Source of the DNA: CADCTP01 sp963849885
GTDB taxonomy: Bacteria; Actinomycetota; Actinomycetes; Mycobacteriales; CADCTP01
Length of the DNA stretch: 64,000 nt
Assembly (NCBI GenBank): GCA_963849885.1
Contig: CAWKIV010000018.1
Coordinates: 62,001-126,000, forward strand
Reading direction: 5' to 3'
Below the pieces are notes generated by a model. The model ran no database searches. It worked only from the letters and a program-made list of their open reading frames with translations, and was not told the DNA's origin. Shown here piece after piece: positions 57,419 through 64,000 of this stretch (its first letter is position 1; each line of letters starts with the position of its first letter). A program made the translations under genes and the position numbers.

Positions 57419-57599
57419 GCACCAGCTCCAGCCGGTCGCCGTCGGCGAGCACCACCCCGTCCATCGCGGACCGCGGCAGCGCCTCGCCGTTGTGCTCCAC
57501 CACCACCGAGCCCGGCCGCAGCCCGAGCTGCTCGATCAGCTCGACCAGCGCGGTCCCGTCCGGCAGCTCCCGGACGCCGCCGTTCAGTGTCACCGTCAT
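57399..57599 (-). CDS. thiS: Sulfur carrier protein ThiS
   Basis: Ubiquitin-like sulfur carrier for thiazole synthesis, 66 residues, ending in the obligatory Gly-Gly (AVAGG). LNGGVRELPDGTALVELIEQLGL and VVVEHNGEALPRSAMDGVVLADGDRLELVRAV are standard. I chose ATG 57599 because GGGAG is eight bases upstream; GTG 57608 would overlap that site. It follows the Rv2175c-like gene by 12 nt and overlaps thiE. Confidence 0.94.
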   Translation of the reverse strand: MTVTLNGGVRELPDGTALVELIEQLGLRPGSVVVEHNGEALPRSAMDGVVLADGDRLELVRAVAGG

Positions 57600-57611
57600 C
57601 GCCCGCACTCC

Positions 57612-57947
57612 CTAGAACGCCAGCGCCTGCGCGCGCCGCTTGACCTCGCGGCTGCGGTCGGCCTGCAGCGCCTCGACCGGCGTGCCCGGCAGCGTCTCGT
57701 CCGGCGTGTGCAGCCAGCGGATCGCCGCCTCGTCGTCGTAGCCGCCGTCGTGCAGCAGCGTCAGCACCCCGGGCAGGCCCTTGACGACCGCCTCACCGCG
57801 GACGAACGCCGCCGGCACCCGCAGCACCCCACCGGTCCGCAGCCCGGCCAGCCCGCCGTCGCGGAGCAGCTGGTGCACCCGGGTGACCGGCACGCCGAGC
57901 CGCTCGGCGACGTCCGGCACGGTCAACCACTCGATCCCGTCCACCAC
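57612..57947 (-). CDS. Rv2175c family DNA-binding protein
   Basis: A 111-residue helix-turn-helix protein of the mycobacterial Rv2175c family, a substrate of the kinase PknL in Mycobacterium tuberculosis. The HTH is EWLTVPDVAERLGVPVTRVHQLLRDGGL; the C-terminal dimer/wing part contains VKGLPGVLTLLHDGGYDDEAAIRWLHTPDETLPGTPVEALQ, the diagnostic block. The ORF starts at 57947 and precedes thiS in the same direction. Its target is not known. Confidence 0.93.
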   Translation of the reverse strand: MVDGIEWLTVPDVAERLGVPVTRVHQLLRDGGLAGLRTGGVLRVPAAFVRGEAVVKGLPGVLTLLHDGGYDDEAAIRWLHTPDETLPGTPVEALQADRSREVKRRAQALAF

Positions 57948-58004
57948 CCGTCCAGCCTGCCACGCCGGCTCCCCCGCCTCATCCGGCGGGTTCGGGCGGC
58001 CGGC

Positions 58005-59180
58005 TCAGGCGGCGACGGCCGCCCGGACCTGCACGCCGGGGTCGGCCAGCCGGCCGGGATCGACCGGCCGCCCGGCGTCGATCACCCGGCGGCCCTGGAC
58101 GACGTCCCGGGGCCGGTCCACCGCGAGCAGCCCGGTCAGCCGGCCGTCCGGGTCCAGCCAGGCCGCCGACCAGCCGGTGCCGGCGTCCGGGTCGCCCCGC
58201 CACACCGCCGGGCCGTCGTCGGAGCGCCAGCCGACCCACTGCACGTACCGGCCGAACTGCTCGGACCACACGTACGGCACCGGGTCGTACGTGCCCGGCC
58301 GGCCGAGCAGCGTGGCCGCCGCCACCTCGGGCGCGTGCAGCGCGTCGTCCCAGTGCTCGGTGCGCACCCGGCGGCCGGCCCGCGGCGACCAGCGGGCGGC
58401 GCAGTCGCCGACCGCGACCACGCCGGCCAGCGCGGTCCGGCAGGCCTCGTCCACCACCGCGCCGCCGCTGACCGGGTCGACGTCCACCCCGGAGCCGGCC
58501 AGCCAGCCGAGGTCCGGCCGCACCCCGACCGCCTCCACCACCACGTCCGCGTCCACCCGGCCCTCGCCGGCCAGCCCGACCCCGCGGGAGTCCACCTTGG
58601 ACACCGCGGCGCCGGTGCGCAGGTCGATGCCGGCCTCGGCGTACCAGCCCGCGGTGCGGGCGCCGGCCACCGGCCCGAGCGAGGCGGCCAGCGGCGCGGT
58701 CGCCGCCTCCAGCACCGTGACCGCGCAGCCGCGCCGCGCGGCCGCGGTCGCCACCTCCGCGCCGATCCAGCCGGCGCCGACCACGACCACCCGGGCGCCG
58801 GGCACCAGGGCCGCCCGCAGCCGGTGCGCGTCCGCCTGCGTGCGCACCACGTGCGCACCGCCGTCCGACCCGGCCAGCCGCCGCGGCACCGCCCCGGTCG
58901 CCAGCACCAGCCCGTCCCAGCCCAGCTCGCCGGCATCGGTCTGCAGCACCCCGGGCGCCAGCCCGGTCGCGGTCACCCCCGACCGCACCTCCACCCCGTC
59001 CAGCCAGCCGGCGTCCAGCGGCTCGGAGTCGATGTCCCCGAGCAGCACCGCCTTGGTCAGCGGCGGCCGGTCGTACGGGGCCACCTCCTCGGCGGCGACC
59101 AGGGTGAGCGCGCCCGCGTACCCGCCGGCGCGCAGCTCCGCGGCGGCCCGCACCCCGGCGAGCCCCGCGCCGACGACCAC
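58005..59180 (-). CDS. FAD-dependent pyridine nucleotide-disulfide oxidoreductase (ferredoxin reductase-like)
   Basis: A 391-residue flavoprotein. VVGAGLAGVRAAAELR binds FAD; PYDRPPLTKAVLLG is the signature of NADH:ferredoxin/rubredoxin reductases; VVVVGAGWIGAEVATAAARRG binds NAD(P)H; and VVAVGDCAARW is the second FAD motif. The C-terminal domain (WSEQFGRYVQWVGW) is a reductase dimerisation type. It is probably an electron donor to a ferredoxin or P450, but no partner is adjacent. The start may be GTG 59180, with CTG just upstream as an alternative. Its 5' end lies 8 nt from the lipoprotein stop. Confidence 0.9.
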   Translation of the reverse strand: MVVGAGLAGVRAAAELRAGGYAGALTLVAAEEVAPYDRPPLTKAVLLGDIDSEPLDAGWLDGVEVRSGVTATGLAPGVLQTDAGELGWDGLVLATGAVPRRLAGSDGGAHVVRTQADAHRLRAALVPGARVVVVGAGWIGAEVATAAARRGCAVTVLEAATAPLAASLGPVAGARTAGWYAEAGIDLRTGAAVSKVDSRGVGLAGEGRVDADVVVEAVGVRPDLGWLAGSGVDVDPVSGGAVVDEACRTALAGVVAVGDCAARWSPRAGRRVRTEHWDDALHAPEVAAATLLGRPGTYDPVPYVWSEQFGRYVQWVGWRSDDGPAVWRGDPDAGTGWSAAWLDPDGRLTGLLAVDRPRDVVQGRRVIDAGRPVDPGRLADPGVQVRAAVAA

Positions 59181-59188
59181 GATGCTGT

Positions 59189-59707
59189 TCAGGAGTCCTT
59201 CTCCGGCTCGAAGGTGTAGTTGCCCGCCTTGTCGGACACGGTGACGGCGAGCGCCACCGGCGCGCCGCGGGCCGGCGTGGCCACGCAGCGCACCTTGCCC
59301 GGCGGGTCGAAGACCCGCACCGCCTCGTCCCCGCAGTCGACCGCGTAGCTCTGCTTGCCCTGCTCGGAGACCGCCGGCTGCAGCGACGCCTCCAGCCGGG
59401 CCACCGGGATCACCGCCTGGTCGGTGGCCACCTTGAACCGGTCGGTGCCCTCCCGGTCCACCCGCACCCGCACCGGCACCCCCTCCACGGTGATCGAGCA
59501 GCGGCCCGGCTCGTTCTGCTGCGGGTCGAGGAGGTCCGGGCAGCGGGCGGCGCCGACCCGCAGCCCGTCGAAGGTGCGCGGCAGCTCGGCGTCGATGGTG
59601 CGCTGCACGTCGGCGCCGGCGAACGCCGGTGGTGGCGGCGGCGGTCCCTTCCGCGCGGTCGAGCAGCCCGCCACCGCCACCAGCGCGACCAGCAGCCAGA
59701 CCCTCAC
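59189..59707 (-). CDS. DUF4333 lipoprotein
   Basis: A 172-residue secreted lipoprotein. A signal peptide (VRVWLLVALVAVAGC) with lipobox VAGC puts the lipidated Cys at residue 15, then a Pro-rich linker (GPPPPPPAFAGADV) and a DUF4333-type domain: TIDAELPRTFDGLRVGAARCPD, GRCSITVEGVPVRVRV, and near the C-terminus SYAVDCGDEAVRVF and GKVRCVATPARG. Cys pairs suggest disulfides. GTG 59707 overlaps the STAND gene by GTGA, so an extracytoplasmic partner of that cytoplasmic ATPase, or a bystander, are both possible. Confidence 0.85.
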   Translation of the reverse strand: MRVWLLVALVAVAGCSTARKGPPPPPPAFAGADVQRTIDAELPRTFDGLRVGAARCPDLLDPQQNEPGRCSITVEGVPVRVRVDREGTDRFKVATDQAVIPVARLEASLQPAVSEQGKQSYAVDCGDEAVRVFDPPGKVRCVATPARGAPVALAVTVSDKAGNYTFEPEKDS

Positions 59708-62262
59708 GCGGTGACCTCGCGGGCGTACCGCAGCGCGTCCGGCAGCCGCATCCGGCCGCCCTCGCCGAGCGCGGCCGCGTACCCGCCGTCGCCGAGGGCC
59801 GCGTGCACCGCCGCGTCCATCGCCTCCACCAGCGGCCGCATCCCCGGCCAGACCGCCGCGCCGACCACCTCGCGGGCGTGCTTGGCCGCCCCGATCAGGG
59901 TCGCCGCCGGGCCGGGCTTGCCCTGCGCGAAGGCGACCGCGGCGAAGCCGCCCAGGCAGTACGCCGAGCCCTCCTGGTCCAGCAGCTCGCCGTGCACCTC
60001 GGCCGCGGCGGCGAACCGGGACCGCGCCTCGGCCAGGTCGCCGGCCGCCATCGCGTCCAGCCCGAGCAGGTCCTGCAGCTGGGCGCGGAGGAAGTCGTTG
60101 TCGATCCGGTCCGCCGCGGCCAGCGCCTCCCGGTGCAGCGCGGCGGCGGCGGCCGGGTCGCCCAGCTGCAGCGCGACCTGGCCGCGGGTGGACAGCGCGA
60201 ACGCCAGCCCCCAGCTGTCCCCGATCCGCCGGAAGGTGCGGACCGCGTCGTCCAGCAGGTCCCGCACCTCCTCGGTGGCCCCGCTGGCGGTGGCCAGCCC
60301 GAGCCCGGCCAGCGCGTGCGCCCGCATCCGGACGTCGCCGAGCTCGGCGGTCGCCGCGACCAGCCGGCGCAGCAGCGGCTCGGCGCCGGCCAGGTCGCCG
60401 CGGGCGATCCGGAACATCCCGCGCGCCCACAGCAGCAGCGCCGCGGCGGCCGGGGGCAGCTTGGCCGCCGAGGGCAGCGCGGCCACCTGCTCGGCCGCCT
60501 CGCTCTGCTGGGCCAGCAGCCCACGGCTCCACCAGTACGTGAACAGCGGGGCGGTCATCCGGATCGCGGTCTGCGCGTCGTCCGTCGCCACCGCCCACCG
60601 GGTCATCGAGCGCAGGTCGGCCAGCTCGTCGTCCACCCGGGCCGCCCACTCCCGGTTGTCCGGGCCGGCCAGCAGCGGCCCGGCGTGGTCGGCGAAGTCG
60701 CACAGGTACTCGGCCAGCCGGCGCAGCGTGGCCTCCCGCTCCCCGCGCTCGGCCAGCCGCTCCCGCGCGTACGCCCGGACGGTGTCCAGCATCCGGAACC
60801 GCGGCTCGTCCGCGGCCCGCTCGTCCGTGCTGACCAGGCTCTGCGCGACCAGCGAGGACAGCGTGTCGAGCACGTCCAGGTCGCGGTCGACGGCGCCGAC
60901 CACCTCCGCGCCCTCCAGCGTCCAGGCGCCGGCGAAGACCGACAGCCGGGCCAGCAGCGCCCGCTCGGCCGGGCCGAGCAGGCTGTGGCTCCACTCCACG
61001 GTGGCCCGCAGCGTGCGCTGCCGGCGGGGCAGGTCGACCGGCCCGGCGGCCAGGTCGAGCGAGCGGTCCAGCCGGTCGCCGAGCCGGCGCAGCAGCACCG
61101 CCGGGCTGAGCAGCCGCAGCTGCGCGGCGGCCAGCTCCAGCGCCAGCGGGATGCCGTCCAGCCGGTGCACCAGCTCGGCCACCGCGGCCGCGTTCGGCCC
61201 GGTCAGCTCGAAGTCGGGGCGCACCTCGCGGGCCCGGGCCACCAGCAGCTCGATCGCGGCCGCCGCCGGCAGCGAGGCCAGCGGCACCTCCCGCTCCCCG
61301 CGCAGCCGCAGCACGGTCCGGCTGGTCACCAGCACGGTGACCTCGGGGCAGGCGGCCAGCAGCGTGGCCAGGCCGGGCGCGGCCCCGAGCACCTGCTCGA
61401 AGTTGTCCAGCACCAGCAGCACCCGCCGGCCCTGCAGCCGGTCGGCCAGCAGGTCCAGCAGCGGGCCGGTGCCCTCGGGCCGGACGCCGAGCGCGGCGGC
61501 CAGCGCGACCGGCACCTGCTCCGGGTCGGTGACCGGGGCGAGGTCGACGAACCACACCCCGTCGACGCCGCCCGGCGCCCCGGCCCGCGCGGCGACCCCG
61601 GCCGCCACCTCCAGCGCCAGCCGGGTCTTGCCGATCCCGCCCGGGCCGACCAGCGTCACCAGCCGCACGGCCGGGTCGGCGAGCAGCTCGCCGACCGCGG
61701 CCGCCTCCGCCTCCCGGCCGACGATCGCGGTCGGCGGCACCGGCAGCCGGGCGCTGCGCAGGCCCTGCGGCGCGGCCCGGACCGGGCGGGTGAAGCGCTC
61801 GGTGAGCAGCACCGCGAGGTCGTCCGCGAGCAGCTCGGTCAGCTCCTCCGGCCCGTCGAACGGCTTGTACGCCGCCCGGTCGTCGGCCTGCACCCGGTGC
61901 AGCAGCTCGGTCAGCCGCGGCTCCCGGTCCCCGGCCGCCTTGACGTAGATGAGCTTCGGCCGGTCCCCGGACAGCAGGTACTCGTCCTCCAGGCCGGACA
62001 CCGGCTCCCCCGGCGCCACCCACCCGTACCGGCGCCAGTAGATGCCGACGAAGACGTCGCTCTGCGCCAGGTAGGCCCGGTAGAGCTCGCGCGGCGGGTG
62101 CGGCCGGGCGCCCAGCTCGAACATCACCGGGGTCAGCCGCAACCGGCTGATCGCGGTGCGCACCGCCCGCCGCTCCTCGGCCAGCTCCTGCAGGGTGGAG
62201 GAGACGAAGACCCGCACCCGCCGGTCCGGAGTGCTGATCTCCGGCGCAGTCTCCCCCGGCAT
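59704..62262 (-). CDS. DUF4062-NB-ARC-TPR protein (STAND ATPase)
   Basis: An 852-residue signalling protein with three parts: an N-terminal DUF4062 domain (VRVFVSSTLQELAEERRAV from residue 16, YWRRYGW near 80), an NB-ARC/STAND ATPase with Walker A GPGGIGKT at 206-213, Walker B/sensor LLVLDNFEQVL near 290 and GIPLALELAAAQLRLL near 375, then a C-terminal TPR-like repeat region (about 590-790). No DNA-binding domain is visible, unlike AfsR/SARP relatives. DUF4062 has a TIR-like or effector fold in some predictions. STAND proteins switch on by oligomerising after ligand binding; several are phage sensors, but no defence partner is seen here. ATG 62262. Confidence 0.9.
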   Translation of the reverse strand: MPGETAPEISTPDRRVRVFVSSTLQELAEERRAVRTAISRLRLTPVMFELGARPHPPRELYRAYLAQSDVFVGIYWRRYGWVAPGEPVSGLEDEYLLSGDRPKLIYVKAAGDREPRLTELLHRVQADDRAAYKPFDGPEELTELLADDLAVLLTERFTRPVRAAPQGLRSARLPVPPTAIVGREAEAAAVGELLADPAVRLVTLVGPGGIGKTRLALEVAAGVAARAGAPGGVDGVWFVDLAPVTDPEQVPVALAAALGVRPEGTGPLLDLLADRLQGRRVLLVLDNFEQVLGAAPGLATLLAACPEVTVLVTSRTVLRLRGEREVPLASLPAAAAIELLVARAREVRPDFELTGPNAAAVAELVHRLDGIPLALELAAAQLRLLSPAVLLRRLGDRLDRSLDLAAGPVDLPRRQRTLRATVEWSHSLLGPAERALLARLSVFAGAWTLEGAEVVGAVDRDLDVLDTLSSLVAQSLVSTDERAADEPRFRMLDTVRAYARERLAERGEREATLRRLAEYLCDFADHAGPLLAGPDNREWAARVDDELADLRSMTRWAVATDDAQTAIRMTAPLFTYWWSRGLLAQQSEAAEQVAALPSAAKLPPAAAALLLWARGMFRIARGDLAGAEPLLRRLVAATAELGDVRMRAHALAGLGLATASGATEEVRDLLDDAVRTFRRIGDSWGLAFALSTRGQVALQLGDPAAAAALHREALAAADRIDNDFLRAQLQDLLGLDAMAAGDLAEARSRFAAAAEVHGELLDQEGSAYCLGGFAAVAFAQGKPGPAATLIGAAKHAREVVGAAVWPGMRPLVEAMDAAVHAALGDGGYAAALGEGGRMRLPDALRYAREVTA

Positions 62263-62345
62263 GACCGGCAGCGTAGGCCAAAGGGGAATGACAGCGGGAC
62301 CTGCGTGGGCTTCACTTGTGGCGGCAACGGTCGAGGGGTGGGGAC

Positions 62346-63227
62346 GTGGCTGACCACGGGGACGTACGCCCGGTGACGCGGGCGACCAAGGTGATTCTCG
62401 CCGTGTTCGTGGCGTTGACCGCGCTCGGCACCAACCAGCTGTACGTGCTGGCCGAGCACACCGACGCGTGGTTCGCCTGGACGATCCGCCCGCCGCTGAC
62501 CGCGGCCTTCCTCGGCGCCGGGTACGGCGCCGGCTTCCTCATGGTGCTGCTCGCGCTGCGTACGCACGCGTGGGCGCACGCCCGGGTGCCGGTGGTGACC
62601 GTGCTGATCTTCAGCGCGCTGACGCTGACCGCCACGCTGCTGCACCGGGACCGCTTCCACTTCGGCGCGGACGGCGCGATCGCCCGGTTCGCGGCCTGGT
62701 TCTGGCTCGGGGTCTACATCGTGGTGCCGGTCGCGCTGGTGCTGCTCGCGGTCCGGCAGCAGCGGATGCCGGGGCCGGACCCGGAGCGCCGGCTGCCGCT
62801 GCCGTGGTGGCTGGCCGCCGTGCTGGTCGTGCAGGGCGCGATCATGCTGGTGGTCGGCGTGGTCCTGTTCGTCGACCCGGCCCGGTCGGCGACCCTGTGG
62901 CCCTGGACGCTGACCCCGCTGACCGCCCGGATGGTGGCCGCCTGGCTGGTCGCCTTCGGCATCGCCGCGCTGCTCGCCCTGCTGGAGCGGGACCTGGAGC
63001 GGCTGGAGATCTCCGCGGTGGCGTACACCGTCTTCGGGCTGCTGCAGCTGATCGCGCTGGCCCGCTACTCCGACTCGGTGCGCTGGGGCTCCACCGCGGC
63101 CACCGTCTACCTGGTGCTGCTGGTCACGATCGTGCCGACCGGCGCCTTCGGCTTGTGGGCAGCGGCCCGCGGTCGACGCCGGCGGGCGGCTGATGCCGCT
63201 CCAGCGGCAGCAGCCCCAGCACGTTGA
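62346..63227 (+). CDS. Polytopic membrane protein, unknown function
   Basis: A 293-residue membrane protein with about eight helices. KVILAVFVALTALGTNQLYVLAEHTDAWFAWTIRPPLTAAFLGAGYGAGFLMV begins it; a Trp-rich middle (FAAWFWLGVYIVVP) and TPLTARMVAAWLVAFGIAALLALLERD follow. I do not assign a function. GTG 62346 is supported by GAGGGG upstream; GTG 62373 is an alternative. The last 100 nt overlap the convergent TMEM175-like gene, and both C-termini are Arg/Ala-rich there, so one stop may be wrong because of sequence error. Confidence 0.78.
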   Translation: MADHGDVRPVTRATKVILAVFVALTALGTNQLYVLAEHTDAWFAWTIRPPLTAAFLGAGYGAGFLMVLLALRTHAWAHARVPVVTVLIFSALTLTATLLHRDRFHFGADGAIARFAAWFWLGVYIVVPVALVLLAVRQQRMPGPDPERRLPLPWWLAAVLVVQGAIMLVVGVVLFVDPARSATLWPWTLTPLTARMVAAWLVAFGIAALLALLERDLERLEISAVAYTVFGLLQLIALARYSDSVRWGSTAATVYLVLLVTIVPTGAFGLWAAARGRRRRAADAAPAAAAPAR

Positions 63228-63839
63228 GCCCGACCAGCAGCACCAGCCCGACCCAGGGGAAGTCGTAGGACAGGACGAAGGCGATCACCGGGATCACCGG
63301 CGCCAGCAGGCTGTTGCGCAGGTAGAGCTGGCGCGCCTCGGGGGCGATGTCGTCGCGGAGCAGGCCGGTGCTGCGGGAATACCAGAGCAGGGCCACGAAG
63401 ACGACCAGCGCGGCGAACAGCAGCACCGAGAACAGCCGCACCGCCGTGCCGAGGTCGTCGTTGCTGCCCAGCGCGTGCGCCAGCACCGCGGTGCTGAACG
63501 GGGTCAGCGCGTAGACCCCGACCGCCAGCAGCACCAGCAGCGTCGCGTAGTGGTCGACGCCGCGCATCCAGGCGTCCAGCCGGCGGGTCTGCAGCCAGCC
63601 GGTGATCATCTGCAGGAAGCCGATCGCGTACGCCCAGTACTCCGGGGCCATGTGCAGCAGCTCGGAGCCGAGCTCCCCGGGGGGGCGTCGTCCGGCGGGC
63701 GCAGCTCGATCACCAGCAGGGTGGCGGCGATCGCGTACACCCCGTCGACGAACGCGCCGAGCCGGCCCCAGCCGTGCGGCGCGTGGGCCGTCGGCCGGAA
63801 GCTCCAGCCGTGCGCGTACCACCGCCGGTCCCCGCTCAC
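63124..63839 (-). CDS. TMEM175-like potassium channel (DUF1211), one apparent frameshift
   Basis: A membrane protein of about 238 residues. The N-terminus (63839) reads RLGAFVDGVYAIAATLLVIELRPPD, the TMEM175/DUF1211 first-helix signature (usually FSDGVxAIAxTLL; here F-V-D). This frame ends in noise, and the continuation, in another frame, reads LGSELLHMAPEYWAYAIGFLQMITGWLQ with five further helices. The break coincides with a C7 run (minus strand, 63685-63679); eight Cs would restore one frame. Error or phase variation can both account for it. The family conducts K+ in bacteria and lysosomes. Confidence 0.75.
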
Positions 63840-63849
63840 GACCCGGAAA

Positions 63850-64000
63850 CTAGCGGCTGACCTCCACCAGAGGGAAGGCGTCCTTCCACACCGGCTCGTA
63901 GCCGGCCGCGGCCAGCATCGCCGCCACCTCGGCCGGGCTGCGCTCGTCGGACACCGAGAACTGCTCGGTGGCCCGGCCGGGCGCCGAGTAGCCGCCCGGC
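63850..64000 (-). CDS. C-terminal fragment of a protein cut by the window edge
   Basis: The minus-strand frame is open from the edge to TAG at 63850 and gives 49 residues, ending SVSDERSPAEVAAMLAAAGYE and VWKDAFPLVEVSR. The Asp-Glu-Arg-Ser-Pro, AEVAAMLAAAGYEPV pattern is helix-forming with an amphipathic end. It is too short to name. It lies 11 nt upstream of the TMEM175-like gene in the same direction and may be in one operon. Confidence 0.6.
   Translation of the reverse strand, partial: PGGYSAPGRATEQFSVSDERSPAEVAAMLAAAGYEPVWKDAFPLVEVSR

Noticed and set aside
57612..58004. TPP riboswitch upstream of thiS/thiE
   Set aside because: The upstream neighbour is coding (Rv2175c-like) and the remaining 57-nt gap is too short and lacks conserved TPP elements.

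Overview
The window is about 64 kb of very GC-rich DNA (codon third positions almost always G or C, many GTG starts, GTGA/ATGA stop-start overlaps). It looks like the chromosome of a mycelial or coccoid actinobacterium. Wag31/DivIVA, SepF and a complete dcw cluster, an Rv2175c-type regulator, a SAV_6107-type HEPN protein, MptB-type mannosyltransferases and split CrtYc/CrtYd lycopene cyclase all point to Actinomycetia. A Frankiales/Geodermatophilales-like group is my guess, but the sequence does not settle it. MurE carries DNPR, so the peptidoglycan is probably meso-diaminopimelate type.

Layout. 1-1571 holds the 3' end of ileS. 1733-23146 (minus strand) is the division and wall cluster, in transcription order mraZ, rsmH, ftsL, ftsI, murE, murF, mraY, murD, ftsW, murG, murC, ftsQ, ftsZ, pgeF, yggS, sepF, yggT, wag31 and a repeat-containing membrane protein. 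From rsmH to ftsQ nearly every junction is a 4-nt overlap; only ftsI-murE has a gap. MraZ boxes sit in front of mraZ. 23352-24451 holds a small conserved-looking protein and a methyltransferase. 24569-29232 is a moxR-DUF58-transglutaminase operon. 29290-30905 holds a DUF3040 protein and a secreted EEP-family hydrolase. 30895-33782 (minus) is a tight DUF6504-HEPN-methyltransferase-DinB operon behind a perfect LexA box. 33889-37899 is siroheme/uroporphyrin methylation and assimilatory sulfate reduction, with a cysteine-type leader peptide in front of sir. 37920-39602 holds AMP nucleosidase and a YbaK-type editing protein. 39637-44222 and 47751-54538 are two carotenoid segments (CrtA-like, CruF, glycosyltransferase, CrtI/CrtD, prenyl synthase, CrtI, CrtB) with two MptB-like membrane glycosyltransferases embedded; crtYc/crtYd lie further on at 56134-56759. 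Between the segments are an XRE regulator, a CDP-alcohol phosphatidyltransferase and metF. 56134-62262 (minus) runs from a DUF4062-STAND ATPase through a lipoprotein, a flavoprotein, Rv2175c-like, thiS, thiE and crtYc to crtYd. The right edge has a membrane protein, a TMEM175-like channel and a partial gene.

How the genes work together. Prenyl synthase supplies GGPP, CrtB makes phytoene, CrtI desaturates it, and CrtYc/CrtYd cyclise one or both ends. CruF, the CrtD-like desaturase, the glycosyltransferase and the CrtA-like oxygenase would decorate an acyclic end, so a monocyclic, hydroxylated or glycosylated carotenoid is plausible. Sir and CysH need siroheme, which the adjacent CysG/CobA-type protein helps to make.

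Main cautions and points of interest. At least six genes need a one-base correction to read through (the membrane protein after wag31, ftsI, ftsL, the GT2 glycosyltransferase, the XRE gene and the TMEM175-like gene). This looks mostly like assembly or homopolymer error, but it matters because two of the genes are essential. Once corrected, FtsL and FtsI both have unusually long low-complexity cytoplasmic tails. Other points worth a second look are the LexA-controlled DUF6504/HEPN/DinB operon, the leader peptide, an imperfect-palindrome repeat family at two loci, a 57-residue protein behind a near-consensus promoter with tandem TGACGTCA sites, and the DUF4062-STAND protein.
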